Of a DNA stretch of 64,000 bases, positions 44,411-53,883 are shown piece after piece. How positions within the stretch are numbered: position 1 is the stretch's first letter; the number at the start of each line of letters is the position of its first letter. The stretch lies in contig NZ_JAPDIA010000008.1 of assembly GCF_029525575.1 (NCBI RefSeq), forward strand, positions 682,001 to 746,000, in the 5' to 3' direction. The stretch is from Cohnella rhizosphaerae (GTDB taxonomy: Bacteria > Bacillota > Bacilli > Paenibacillales > Paenibacillaceae). The translations under genes were made by a program, and so were the position numbers. Under the pieces are notes generated by a model. It did not search any database, was not told the DNA's origin, and saw only the letters and a list, made by a program, of their open reading frames with translations.

Positions 44411-45058
44411 TCAAAAGAAAGGGAGCTTGATCGACTTGCGGTAGAGCGGATACAGCCACTTGACGCCGAGCGAGGTCAGCGTATCCGCGACCAAGTGGGA
44501 GGCATAGCCTGCCGCCGCGACGATGGCGATGCCGGGAATGTCCCGCTCGGTCTCGAGCTCCCGGCCAAGCCAGTACCAGATCGCCAGCGCCCAGACGGTA
44601 TGGGTCATGCCGCGATGCTTCAGCCAAGGCGCCCATGCCGTATAAGCGCCGAGGCCGATGAGCCACGTCTCGCCGCTTCGGTAGCCGGCGACGGCCAGTC
44701 CGATGCCGACGAGGGAGACGAGGCCGTTGCGGATCGTGCCCGAGGAAACGGACATGAGCACGAGCATGAGCGGAATGCCGATCCAGCCGAGCACCGCCGG
44801 CACGGGCTGGCCGGTCGCGTAAAGGTAAAGCGCGGCCGCGGCCGCAACGACGCCGCCGACGAGCGCGCCGCGGTGGATCGCTCTGGAGAGGCCGCCGAGC
44901 TTGGCGCTCAGCATATTCGTCCCGTCCAGGTCGGGCGCGAGCGCGGACAAGGCGGCGGCCGCTACGTAGGCGGAAGACTGAACGGGACCGGGCGGATAAT
45001 AGCAGGCGGCGGCGCCGCCGACGACGAGACCGATGATCAGATGGGTAGAACCTTTCAT
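44411..45058 (-). CDS. YdjM-like membrane-bound metal-dependent hydrolase
   Basis: 215 residues, ATG 45058 after GGAGGCGC. Polytopic, with YdjM-family metal motifs at both ends: MKGSTHLIIGL, APDLDGTN, LKHRGMTHTVWAL and YASHLVADTLTSLGVKW. In E. coli ydjM is LexA-regulated; here a LexA-like box sits 46 bp upstream. Function otherwise unknown. Convergent to the LTA synthase-like gene, 25 bp apart. Confidence 0.87.
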   Translation of the reverse strand: MKGSTHLIIGLVVGGAAACYYPPGPVQSSAYVAAAALSALAPDLDGTNMLSAKLGGLSRAIHRGALVGGVVAAAAALYLYATGQPVPAVLGWIGIPLMLVLMSVSSGTIRNGLVSLVGIGLAVAGYRSGETWLIGLGAYTAWAPWLKHRGMTHTVWALAIWYWLGRELETERDIPGIAIVAAAGYASHLVADTLTSLGVKWLYPLYRKSIKLPFF

Positions 45059-45104
45059 GATGTGCGCCTCCGTAACTGAATTGCCGATCGCGCGGACAGG
45101 CATG

Positions 45105-45118
45105 CGAACATTTGTTTG
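45105..45118 (-). promoter_or_regulatory. LexA/DinR-like box upstream of the YdjM homologue
   Basis: On the minus strand CAAACAAATGTTCG; the Bacillus LexA consensus is CGAAC-RNRY-GTTYG/C. One arm is exact, the centre AAAT fits RNRY, and one base differs in the other arm. It lies 47 bp before the YdjM start, and 64 bp before the divergent YqkE start. Confidence 0.5.
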
Positions 45119-45181
45119 ATCATTATACCTGCAGGACGAAGTTTCCACAACCGCGCTATAATAGAAACCGAGGTGATCGCG

Positions 45182-45454
45182 ATGGCGAAGAAAAAATCGG
45201 GCGCGCCGCGCAGGCCGGAAGCCCGTGAAGCGCAACCGGCGGCGGCGGGATCGACGCTGAAGGAGCTGCTCAGCGCGGAGACGCTGCAAAAGCTGAAGGC
45301 GCACGCGGATTCGATCAAGGAAGAAGACCGGAAGCAGGCGGAGGAAAAGCGCGCGGCCGAAGCGGAGGCCAAGCGGGCCGAGGAGAAGCGGCTTGACGGC
45401 GACTTCGGGCATTTGCTGGACAACAGCCGCCTCGACTGGAAATCGTTCAAGTAA
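45182..45454 (+). CDS. YqkE-family protein
   Basis: 90 residues, ATG 45182 after GAGGTGATC. Very charged: Ala/Glu/Lys-rich helix (KEEDRKQAEEKRAAEAEAKR) after SGAPRRPEAR-like N-terminus, and ends SRLDWKSFK. The order TLKELLSAETLQKLK ... FGHLLDNSRLDWKSF matches the YqkE family of Bacilli, unknown role, maybe a coiled coil. Confidence 0.75.
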   Translation: MAKKKSGAPRRPEAREAQPAAAGSTLKELLSAETLQKLKAHADSIKEEDRKQAEEKRAAEAEAKRAEEKRLDGDFGHLLDNSRLDWKSFK

Positions 45455-45472
45455 AAAGGAATGCGCCGTGAA

Positions 45473-45513
45473 AAAGGGACCGGTCCGCTTCGCAAGCGGA
45501 CTTCGGTCCCTTT
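45473..45513. terminator. long bidirectional terminator hairpin
   Basis: AAAGGGACC...GGTCCCTTT with a nested GTCCGCTT-CGC-AAGCGGAC, between converging YqkE and lipoprotein genes. Confidence 0.85.
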
Positions 45514-45543
45514 GGCATTCGTTCCGGCATCTTTTTTGCGCGG

Positions 45544-46254
45544 TTACTCGTAAGAGAGCGTGTCGATCATTTCGCCGACGGTATCCTGATATTTTTCCAC
45601 GTTGCCCGGTTCGGCCGTGTAGGTGACGATATACGCCTTGTCGTCGTCGATGATCGCCGCCTGCTGCCAATGCAGGTCGAACTGGCCTTGCGTACCGGTA
45701 TATTCGAGGAAAAAGGCGTGGTCCGCGTCGGACTTCTCGGAGCTGACGAGCTTGAAGTTCGTAATCATTTTTTCAAGCGCTTTTTGCGTCTCGGCCGCGT
45801 ATTGATCGAGCGAGCCCGTAGCGGCGCCCCCCAGCTCCTGGACGACCAGCGTCACGTTTTCTTTGAAGGGATCCGAATCGCCGTCGGCCGGCGACAGAAA
45901 AGCGGCGCTCACGCCTTGAATGTCGGTCTGCACGGTCCAATCCTTCGGATACTGGATGCTGTAGCCGTCGTCGGCGTCTTCGTACAGCTCGAAGCCCGAT
46001 TTGAGTTCCCCGGCTGGTCGAGCGGCGGGTTCGGATGCGGAACCGGCATCAACGCTCGGGCTGGGGCTTGCGCTCGCGTCCACGCTGGCGCTGGGACTGG
46101 CGGAGACGCTTGCGGTCGCCGTGGCGGAAGGACTGTCCGTCGCAGCGGTTTCATTGTTGTCCTTGCCGTTTCCGCATGCCGCGAGGATCAGCGCCAGACC
46201 TATCGGAGCCGTCCATTTTAAGTAGGAATTCGTTCGATTCGCCTTGTTTTTCAT
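45544..46254 (-). CDS. Lipoprotein with PsbP/DUF1795-like domain
   Basis: 236 residues. N-terminal signal peptide with lipobox LILAACG, giving a lipid-anchored Cys near residue 27; then a Ser/Ala/Pro/Asp linker of about 60 residues (repeated SASPSASVDAS). The C-terminal domain (YEDADDGYSIQYPKDWTVQT, FLEYTGTQGQFDLHW, AYIVTYTAEPGNVEKY) resembles the PsbP/DUF1795-type fold of Bacillus lipoproteins. Probably extracytoplasmic; function unknown. Confidence 0.8.
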   Translation of the reverse strand: MKNKANRTNSYLKWTAPIGLALILAACGNGKDNNETAATDSPSATATASVSASPSASVDASASPSPSVDAGSASEPAARPAGELKSGFELYEDADDGYSIQYPKDWTVQTDIQGVSAAFLSPADGDSDPFKENVTLVVQELGGAATGSLDQYAAETQKALEKMITNFKLVSSEKSDADHAFFLEYTGTQGQFDLHWQQAAIIDDDKAYIVTYTAEPGNVEKYQDTVGEMIDTLSYE

Positions 46255-46554
46255 GACTTCTCTCTCTCCCTTTTTTCTGTCGGATGTTCAAAGCAGATAA
46301 ATGCGGTACTTCTTTGTTGAATGTACACCGCAACGGCGTTTCGCAAACGCAAAATCGCCGCTTTAAGGAAATCTTTAGTGAAAAAGCGGGCTTCCGGTCA
46401 AAAACGAAAGCTTGCGATGCATCGATCGGTCCTGTCCGGCGTATAATCTTTTTTGCTTGCATGGCTGCCATCATGGTAAGGTACAAGAAGAGTTTGCGCG
46501 TAAAAACGATGACGGGGGAAGCAAACCGAAGAGCGGGCGAAGGAGGAACGGAGC
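46255..46554. other. intergenic region between divergent lipoprotein and VTT genes
   Basis: 300 bp, no gene seen. It has T-rich and A-rich runs and TATAAT (46441-46446) that could serve the plus-strand VTT gene. Nothing else stands out. Confidence 0.4.
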
Positions 46555-47157
46555 TTGAGCGATATGATTAACAGTGCCATAGACTGGCTGCTGGAGACGA
46601 CCAACCTTCAGGGGTTTTATGTGCTGCTCCTCACCGTGCCTCTGGCGATCATACAAGGTTTTTTCGGCATATTTCCTTTTTCCACGCTTATTTTTTTGCA
46701 GATCTCCGCGTTAGGCCTGGTCAACGGTCTGATCACCAGCTGGCTCGTCGGCATCGTCGCTTCGCTGGTCGTCTATTATGCGTGCAAATATTTGTTCGCG
46801 GACTGGTTCGAGCGCAAGATGAAGGCGAAGGCCGATCGTTATGAAAAATGGCAGGGCTACTTCATGAAGTACGGCGTGTGGTCGATCATTTTCCTGCGTA
46901 CGCTGCCGATCATGCCGAACAACGTCATCTCCTTCATGGCATCGTTGTCCAAAATTTCGCATCGCTCCTACATGGTCTCGTCGCTGGTCGGCGTCATGTC
47001 CCACATCTGGCTGTTCGGCATCGTCAGCTCGTCGATTTTATTCCCGGATACCGATATCCGCGTGCTTATCGGAACCTATTTATTGTTTTGCGCGGCGCTG
47101 TCCGGCATTTTCGCGGCCCAATTGCTGCGGGAACGCAGAAGGGCGAGAGGCGTCTGA
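46555..47157 (+). CDS. VTT-domain (TVP38/DedA-like) membrane protein
   Basis: 200 residues, TTG 46555 after AAGGAGGAAC; ATG 46561 follows. Five or so helices. The VTT core is seen in IIQGFFGIFPFSTLIFLQ, SLVVYYACKYLFADWFERKM, and IIFLRTLPIMPNNVISFMAS. It is similar in type to the gene at 25337 but not identical. Likely a membrane lipid or envelope protein; role unknown. It is 30 bp upstream of the radical SAM gene and is probably co-transcribed with it. Confidence 0.83.
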   Translation: MSDMINSAIDWLLETTNLQGFYVLLLTVPLAIIQGFFGIFPFSTLIFLQISALGLVNGLITSWLVGIVASLVVYYACKYLFADWFERKMKAKADRYEKWQGYFMKYGVWSIIFLRTLPIMPNNVISFMASLSKISHRSYMVSSLVGVMSHIWLFGIVSSSILFPDTDIRVLIGTYLLFCAALSGIFAAQLLRERRRARGV

Positions 47158-47187
47158 AGCCGGACGCCCGGAAGGAGCGACATTCGT

Positions 47188-48085
47188 TTGAAAAGATTCA
47201 AAAAAGTTTTATATCGAAATAACGAGCGTATGCAACCTGTCCTGCTCGTTCTGTCCGCCGACCGAACGGAAGGCGAAATTCATCCGGATCGAAGATTTTG
47301 CGCATACGCTCGATCAGGTCAAGCCCTTTACGGATCATATTTACCTGCACGTCAAGGGAGAGCCGATGCTTCATCCGAAGCTGGATCAACTGATGGATCT
47401 GAGTCACGACAAAGGGTTTAAGGTGAATCTGACGACCAACGGCACGCTCCTCCACAAGGCGGGACCGAAGCTGCTCGGCAAGCCGGCGCTGAGGCAGATC
47501 AACTTTTCGCTGCACAGCGAAGGGCCGCATATGGAAGAGCCGAACAAGGATGATTACGTGCTTGGCATCGTCGCCTTCGCGAAGGAGGCGGTGCGGACGA
47601 GCGGCGTCACGATCTCGCTGCGGCTGTGGAATCTGGAGCTGGACAACGCGGAAAACGCGGTTCGAAGCCGCAATCGCGACATTCTGGCGCTGCTCGAACG
47701 GGCGTTCGGACTCGAACGTCCGATCGAGGAAAGCTGGGAGCGGGGCAAAGGCTTGAAGCTGGCCGAGCGCATCTATTTGAACCAGGACCATGAGTTCAAG
47801 TGGCCCGATCTCGCCGAGCCGGAGGACGAAGGCAGAGGGTTCTGCCACGGACTGCGCAATCAGGCGGGGGTGCTGTCAGACGGCACGGTCATTCCTTGCT
47901 GTCTGGACGGCGAAGGCGTCATCAATCTGGGCAACATTCACGAGCGACCCTTCGCCGACATCATCGAGGGCGAGCGTGCGCAGCGCATGTACGACGGCTT
48001 TTCCCGGCGCGAAGTCGTCGAGGAGCTGTGCAGAAAATGCGGCTACCGGCAGCGCTTCGGCCTGCGCAGCCGGGCATCGGACTGA
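47188..48085 (+). CDS. Radical SAM / SPASM protein (frameshifted near 47211-47214)
   Basis: 298 residues after one T is removed from GTTTTA; TTG 47188 after GAAGGAGCG. Frame-restored start gives KVYIEITSVCNLSCSFCPPT with the CxxxCxxC cluster motif; IYLHVKGEPMLHPKLD and NLTTNGTLL follow. The C-terminal SPASM-type cysteines are in GFCHGLRNQAGVL, VIPCCLDG and CRKCGYR. SPASM enzymes modify peptides or mature proteins; here no precursor peptide or partner is visible, so the substrate is unknown. Confidence 0.88.
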
Positions 48086-48219
48086 GAGGCGCTCTTCTCT
48101 GAAGTCGGAGCATATGAACATAGGATTTTATAAAGTCCGCGTCAACTGCGGTAGTTATCGAAGGCAAGCCGGGCAAGGATACCGAACTCAGATCTCAGAT
48201 AGACGCTGATGGACTCAGA
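48086..48219. other. intergenic, nothing identified
   Basis: Between the radical SAM gene and degenerate array 4; several CTCAGAT-type short direct repeats near 48186-48220, no gene. Confidence 0.3.
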
Positions 48220-48420
48220 TGACGCTATTTCGTAAAAAACGGTGCCCTCGCGATCATTTCGGACCGAAGAGCCGTTATTCGCCCAGATTCATGCTAAAAA
48301 GGTCTCCAGTCCCGCGATAAGGGCTCCCGGGTCCGCGAGCGGTCCGCAAAGCGCGATCGAAACAAAAATAAGGGCTCCTCAGTCCGTACGCTGCGCGCCA
48401 TAACGCAAACAAAGGTCCCA
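48220..48420. repeat. degenerate 51-bp-period region, array 4
   Basis: ATAAGGGCTCC starts at 48317 and again at 48368, exactly 51 bp apart, each followed by TCCG after a short gap. The flanks are loosely periodic (CGCTATT at 48223 and CGTTATT at 48273, 50 apart). The AATAAGGG ... GTCC order resembles array 1. Strongly decayed, so read as a relic. Confidence 0.5.
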
Positions 48421-48554
48421 AGCGGCTTTTCTATGCTGGCGCGAAGCAGTTGGGCTTTTTTGTTCTGTGAGAATACACTTTCTTGTCCGGCGTTAAAGAC
48501 AAAATCATGTATCGCCACGCGCGGAAGGGCCTCGAAGGCTTGCTATTAACCTAC
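48421..48554. other. intergenic tail beyond array 4
   Basis: No gene seen between array 4 and the RidA gene's 3' end. No convincing terminator for either flanking gene was found. Confidence 0.3.
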
Positions 48555-49035
48555 CTACGCTCTGAACGCGAGCTCCGCCGCAATGACGACCGGGCAGCTC
48601 AGCGGCGTGGCGGCGACGCCCATCGCCGTGCGGGCATGCTGGGCGATCTCGCGGCCGAATAGACGATGAAGGAGCGCGGAACATCCGTTCACGACGTTCG
48701 TCGTTCGGTTAAAGTCCGGCTGCCAGTACGTAGCCGTCGACCCGCAACCAAGCGGTAATGCGATCCAAATCTCCGATGGCTCGCCTGACGCTGCCCAGCG
48801 CCGCGAGCGTCGCGAGTCGGGCAGCCTCTGCCGTCTGCTCCGCCGTCACTTCTGCCCCCACGCGTCCGAACGGACCGATGACGCTGCCATCTGCCGCCTG
48901 CGGACCGTGTCCGGACACGTAAACCCGATCCCCGTGCACGCGCGCCCACGCAAAATCCAATATGACGTCCGCCGGCACCTTGGCCGGCTCAGGCAGATAC
49001 AAGCCCATCTCGCTAATGCGGCGTTCAATCTCCAT
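48555..49035 (-). CDS. RidA/YjgF-family protein (frameshifted near 48703-48712)
   Basis: 159 residues once one base is removed; ATG 49035 after AGAAGGGGGG. First part: RVYVSGHGPQAADGSVIGP and ARLATLAALGSVRRAIGDLD; after the shift FNRTTNVVNGCSALLHRLFG, HARTAMGVAATPLSCPVVIA, the conserved RidA end. RidA proteins deaminate reactive enamine/imine intermediates. The shift falls at GCAGCCGGACTTTAAC, without a long homopolymer, so true disruption is somewhat more possible here than elsewhere. Confidence 0.78.
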
Positions 49036-49565
49036 GGCAATACCCCCCTTCTAATCGTCTTTCTAACATTCAACGGAGCCAGGCGCGTATCCTTCCGCCC
49101 CGATCCGACAGCTCGATCGCGGTTTGCGGGCGGCCCGTTCCAGATTGGCTAAAACCCGGTTGTTCCCCATGTGCCTATCGCGGTTTCCTCCCCTTAGGGT
49201 CAGCCTCTTTTCGGTATACAAAAATCATTAAAAAAAATCTTTTTTTTTCTTGAACAATGGACAGGGGTGCGCCGTCTAATGATTGAATGTCAAAATCATT
49301 GGAAATTTGTCCGATAGGCTGGACAAGGGGGAGGGATGCCGGAGCAGTCGCATAGTCGGATGTTAGACCGAACGCAGCGCTAGTCCTTGACACGCAAGTG
49401 ACCGCTAGAACGCCGCATGATCAGGCATCGCCCGGATTTTTTTTTCGCACCGGCAAAGGCACCATCCCCGGCAAAGGGGCTATCGAACGACGAACGATGT
49501 TTTAACGAAGAATCAATCCGATTATCCAAGCAAGTGTCAAGAGCTGCCAAAGGAGTCCGCTAAGC
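49036..49565. other. 530-bp intergenic region
   Basis: No coding frame looks real on either strand. The middle contains an A/T-rich tract (about 49218-49255), the remainder GC-rich with no repeats. It precedes the OatA-like gene; the regulatory part is probably nearest 49500-49565, but no promoter was identified. Confidence 0.35.
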
Positions 49566-51682
49566 ATGCATACAACTAAAGCAGAACCATCCCGCTACAT
49601 GCCGGGTCTGGACGGTCTGAGAGCGATCGCGGTCATCGCGGTCATCGCCTATCATCTGGACTTCGACTGGGCCTCGGGAGGCCTATTGGGCGTAGGCGTG
49701 TTCTTTGTGCTGTCCGGTTACCTCATTACGGATCAGATCGCCTCCGAGCTCCACCGGGAAGGCCGTCTGAACCTGAAACGGTTCTGGGTTCGCCGCGCGC
49801 GCAGATTGCTGCCCGCCATGCTGCTCGTCATGGCCGCCGTATCGCTTTATTTACTGTTATTCGACCGTGATCGGCTGCCGTCGCTGGCAGGCGACGTGTG
49901 GTCGGCCGTCACTTATACAAGCAATTGGTACTTAATCTATCATCATGTGTCTTACTTCGAGAGCTTCGGGCCGCCTTCGCCGTTCGGACATCTATGGTCG
50001 CTCGCGGTCGAAGAGCAGTTCTACCTGCTGTGGCCGCTGCTCCTGCCGGCGGCGGCGGCCCTGTTCGGACGCCGGGGCAAGACGGCGCTGGCCATCGCCG
50101 CGACAGCCGCCGCGTCGGCCGTCCTGATGGCCGCGCTGTACGTGCCCGGAGCCGATCCGAGCCGTATTTATTACGGCACCGACACGCGGGCGTTCGGGCT
50201 GCTGATCGGCGCGGCGCTCGCGCTCGTCTGGCCGAGCGGCAGACTGTCCGCGGGTTTGCCGGGGCGGTACCGGGTCGGTCTGGACGGTGCCGGCATTGCC
50301 GCACTTGCGGGCATCCTGCTCATGATTCGCTACACGAGCGAATACGATTCTTTCCTGTACCGGGGCGGATTGGTCGTGCTCTCGCTCCTTGCGGCGGCGC
50401 TCGTCGCCGCGCTCGCTCATCCGGATAGCCGGCTTGGCGCCTGGCTGGGCTGCGGACCGATGCGCTGGATCGGCAAGCGGTCCTACGGGATCTATTTGTG
50501 GCATTATCCGGTCATCGCCCTAAGCGAGAAGCAAGTGAACGCGGACGGACCGGAGCCGCTTCGCATCGCGCTTCAGCTCGCCGTCAGCGTCGCGCTGGCC
50601 GCGCTTTCCTACCGCTTCGTCGAAAATCCGATTCGACGCCGCGGTCTGGCCGCCGTCAAGGACGGTTTGCTTGCCGCCGCAGCAAGCTTCGGCAGCGGCA
50701 TCCGATCCGGTCGTCCGTCCGCTCCGAGCCGTCCGGCGGCGTGTTTGTCCGTCGCGGCGCTCATTCTGCTATGCGTATCCTGCACGGGCGGCGCGCAGCC
50801 GCTGAGTGAGGGCGCTAAGGCTGTCGCTTCGGACGGAACCGGCGTTATCGCGGGCTCCGGCCCGGACGCCGACGATGCTTCGGGCGGTCCGGCAGCCGGC
50901 GGAGGAAACGGAGGCGCGGATGTGCGACCCGTCAAAGGTCCTGTCGGCACGTCCAAACCGACACCGAAGCCGACCTCGGATCCGACGTCCAAGCCGACGT
51001 CCGAGCCGACGACCAAGCCAACATCCGGTCCGACGGCGACGCCGACGTCCAAGCCGGCGTCCGAACCGACGCCTAAGCCATCTCCGGGCGCCAATCCGCC
51101 TGCACAGCACGCGCAATCGCCTTCGCCGACGCCGTCCGGCTCTCCGGCGCCGCAGCAAAGCGCAGGGGGAGGGAGAGTCCGGGAAGCGAAAGTGCTTCGG
51201 AGCCGCGCAGCGGAGCAGGCATTACCGTCATCGGCGATTCGGTCATGCTGAACGTAAAGCCTTATCTGGAGGATCTGCTGCCCGGCATCGTCGTCGACGG
51301 CGAGGTCGGCCGGCAGATGCGTGAGGCGCCTGCGGAGATCGATGCGCTTAAGCGCAACGCGCAGCTTGGCGATCGCGTCGTCGTCGAGCTGGGCACGAAC
51401 GGCTCGTTTACGAAAAAACAGCTGACGAAGCTGCTGGACGCGCTTGCCGACGCGGACGAAGTGATCTTGATGAACACCCGCGTCCCGCGCAAATGGCAGG
51501 ATACCGTGAACGACATGCTGAACGATGTCGCATCCGACTATCCGAACGTCTCGATCGGCGACTGGTACGGCGCGAGCGCGGGCCACGACGAGTACTTCGG
51601 CAAGGACGGCGTGCATTTGGGCAAAGCCGGCTCGCAAGCTTACGCGAAGCTGGTCGCGGACTTGCTGGGAACGAAAAGCTGA
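49566..51682 (+). CDS. OatA-like membrane acyltransferase with SGNH domain (frameshifted near 51164-51175)
   Basis: Acyltransferase-3 family: YMPGLDGLRAIAVIAVIAYH, FFVLSGYLIT, SLAVEEQFYLLWPL, GIYLWHYPVIAL; ten or so helices to residue about 360. Then a Pro/Thr/Lys spacer (TPKPTSDPTSKP repeats) and a periplasmic SGNH hydrolase, ITVIGDSVML ... VVELGTNGSFT ... YFGKDGVHLGKAG. This is the O-acetyltransferase OatA architecture for peptidoglycan muramic acid. The SGNH part is in another frame; unlike other breaks here, the change is -1 (or +2), within a GGGGGAGGGAG tract. ATG 49566 follows AAAGGAG. Confidence 0.87.
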
Positions 51683-51726
51683 CCGGCGTCATGCAGCCGA
51701 ATCCGGAAGGCTTGCCTACCGAAAAT

Positions 51727-51763
51727 AAAAACGGCCGCTCCCTTCGAAGGAGCGGCCGTTTTG
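51727..51763. terminator. bidirectional terminator
   Basis: AAAACGGCCGCTCC-CTTCGAAG-GAGCGGCCGTTTT between converging acyltransferase and dps genes. Confidence 0.9.
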
Positions 51764-51768
51764 CGTCT

Positions 51769-52224
51769 TTATTTGCCGAGAAACGCGTTCAGCATCCAGA
51801 TGGTCTTCTGCAGGTCGGCCGTCTGGCCGATGAACAGATCGGCGGTCGCTTCGTCCCCGGCCGCTTGCGCCGATGCGATGCCGGCGGCAAGCTCTTCTAC
51901 GAGCTTGGCATAGTCGGCGATCGCGATGCCGACCATTTGCGCCGCCGATTCGCCGCCTGACGCTTCGTCTACGGTCGCGAGCGACAAGCTTTCCTTCAGC
52001 GTCGAGACGGGATGGCCGCCGATGGCGAGCAGACGTTCGGCGGTCTCGTCCATACGCGCTGCGGCATCCTCATAGAGCGCCTCGAATTTCGAATGAAGCG
52101 TAAAAAATTCGCTGCCCTTGACGTACCAGTGAAAATGGTGCAGCTTCGTGAACAACACGGTCCAGTTGGCGACTTGACGGTTCAGGACGACGGTTAGTTG
52201 TTCGACTTGTTTGGTTGCGTTCAT
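51769..52224 (-). CDS. dps: Dps-family ferritin (DNA protection during starvation)
   Basis: 151 residues, ATG 52224 after GGAGGGGA. Four-helix Dps: LHHFHWYVKGSEFFTLH with ferroxidase His/Asp, FEALYEDAAARMDETAE with the intersubunit acidic ligands. DNA-protecting iron storage shell that consumes peroxide. Upstream (52239-52285) is A/T-rich, as often at PerR targets, but I cannot read a clean PerR box. Confidence 0.92.
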   Translation of the reverse strand: MNATKQVEQLTVVLNRQVANWTVLFTKLHHFHWYVKGSEFFTLHSKFEALYEDAAARMDETAERLLAIGGHPVSTLKESLSLATVDEASGGESAAQMVGIAIADYAKLVEELAAGIASAQAAGDEATADLFIGQTADLQKTIWMLNAFLGK

Positions 52225-52428
52225 AAAAAATCCCCTCCAAATATTATATTTAGACTTAATTTAAATTCTGAGTTCATCTTAACATAAACCTCGGGCGGGT
52301 ACATGAAGATCGGATGAAGAACTGCTTCGGTCCGATCGGCAGCGTTTGTTTTTGAACCGCATCGCGGCAAGTGCTATTCTTGGAAGTATGGTTGTTTAAC
52401 ATCCTTTTTTATGAAGGAGCGATGCAAA

Positions 52429-53862
52429 ATGATCTTGCGCAAGCATTTGTGGATCGGCGGCGCCCAATATGAGACGGAGTCTTACGTCGTATTAACGGCT
52501 CCTTACGATGGAGCGCAGCTGGCGGAGATTGCCGATGCCGCTCCGGAGGACGTGGACCGGGCGATCGCCTCCGCTGCGGAGGCCGCCAAGGCGATGCGGG
52601 CGTTGCCGGCGTACCGGCGATCGGCGATCCTGGAGCGGCTGTCGGATCTGCTGACCGAGCGCAGGGAAGAGGCGGCGCGCATCGTCGCCCTTGAGGCGGC
52701 GAAGCCGCTCAAAGCCGCGTACGCGGAGATCGACCGCACGGCCGCCACCTACAAGTTCGCGGCCGAGGAGGCCAAGCGGCTGCATGGCGAGACCGTTCCG
52801 ATGGACGCGGCGCCCGGAGGCGAAGGACGCATCGCCTATACGAAGCGCGAGCCGATCGGCGTCGTCGGCGCCATTACGCCGTTCAATTTTCCGATGAACC
52901 TGGTCGCCCACAAGGTCGGTCCGGCGCTGGCCGCGGGCAATGCGGTCGTGCTGAAGCCTGCGCCGCAGACGCCGCTGTCGGCCTTTTTCGTCGCGTCGCT
53001 GCTCCACGAAGCAGGGCTTCCGGGCGGGGCGCTGAACGTCGTGACGGGCGACGGCAAGCGCGTCGGCGAGCAGATCGTCGCAGACCGGCGCGTCGGCGCA
53101 GTTTCGTTTACGGGCAGCGCCGCCGTGGGCGAAGCCATTCGCGCCCGGGCGGGCCTGAAGCGCGTGACGCTCGAACTTGGCTCGAACAGCGCCCTCATCG
53201 TCGACGACGACGCGGATATCGAGGCGGTGGCCCGTCGCTGCGCGGAGGGCGCGTTCGGCTACCAGGGACAGGTTTGCATCTCGCTGCAGCGGATTTACGC
53301 GATGGAGGCCGTCGCGGACGAGCTGGCCGCGCGCATCGCGGACGCGGCTTCCAAGCTCGTCGTCGGCGACCCGCTCGACCCGAGGACGGACCTCTCGGCG
53401 ATGATCGCGCCCCGGGAGGCGAAGCGAGCCGCGGACTGGATCGACGACGCCGTGAGCAGAGGCGCCATGCTGCTGGCGGGCGGCCCGCCGAATGGCGGCG
53501 TGCTTCCGCCGGCGGTGCTGACCGGCGTGCCCGACGATGCCGAGCTGTCGCGGCGAGAAGCGTTCGCTCCCGTCGTAATGGTGAATAAAGTGCGGACGAT
53601 CGCGGAGGCCGTCAGCCGCGCCAACGATTCCGACTTTGGCCTCCAGGTCGGCATTTATACGAACCGCATCGATGCGGCGATGCTGGCGATGGACGCGCTC
53701 GTCGCCGGGACCGTGCTCGTGAACGACATCCCGACCTTCAGGCTCGATCATATGCCGTACGGCGGCGTCAAGCAGAGCGGTCTCGGCCGCGAGGGCGTCC
53801 GGTACGCGATCGGGGAGCTCACCGAGCCGAAGCTCCTGATCTGGCGCCCGGCCGGCAAGTAA
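52429..53862 (+). CDS. Aldehyde dehydrogenase
   Basis: 477 residues, ATG 52429 with GAAGGAG 10 bases upstream. ALDH fold: ITPFNFPMNLVAHKVGPA, VLKPAPQTPLSAF, SFTGSAAVGE, catalytic Glu in LELGSNSALIV, catalytic Cys in YQGQVCISLQR, and GGVKQSGLGREG. Closest in style to lactaldehyde/glycolaldehyde dehydrogenases. It lies 21 bp upstream of the ABC exporter pair; the substrate is not known. Confidence 0.88.
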   Translation: MILRKHLWIGGAQYETESYVVLTAPYDGAQLAEIADAAPEDVDRAIASAAEAAKAMRALPAYRRSAILERLSDLLTERREEAARIVALEAAKPLKAAYAEIDRTAATYKFAAEEAKRLHGETVPMDAAPGGEGRIAYTKREPIGVVGAITPFNFPMNLVAHKVGPALAAGNAVVLKPAPQTPLSAFFVASLLHEAGLPGGALNVVTGDGKRVGEQIVADRRVGAVSFTGSAAVGEAIRARAGLKRVTLELGSNSALIVDDDADIEAVARRCAEGAFGYQGQVCISLQRIYAMEAVADELAARIADAASKLVVGDPLDPRTDLSAMIAPREAKRAADWIDDAVSRGAMLLAGGPPNGGVLPPAVLTGVPDDAELSRREAFAPVVMVNKVRTIAEAVSRANDSDFGLQVGIYTNRIDAAMLAMDALVAGTVLVNDIPTFRLDHMPYGGVKQSGLGREGVRYAIGELTEPKLLIWRPAGK

Positions 53863-53883
53863 AGGGGACGGGAGGCAAGCGAG

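Noticed and set aside
52239..52285. PerR box upstream of dps
   Set aside because: The tract is A/T-rich but does not match TTATAATNATTATAA well enough to call.
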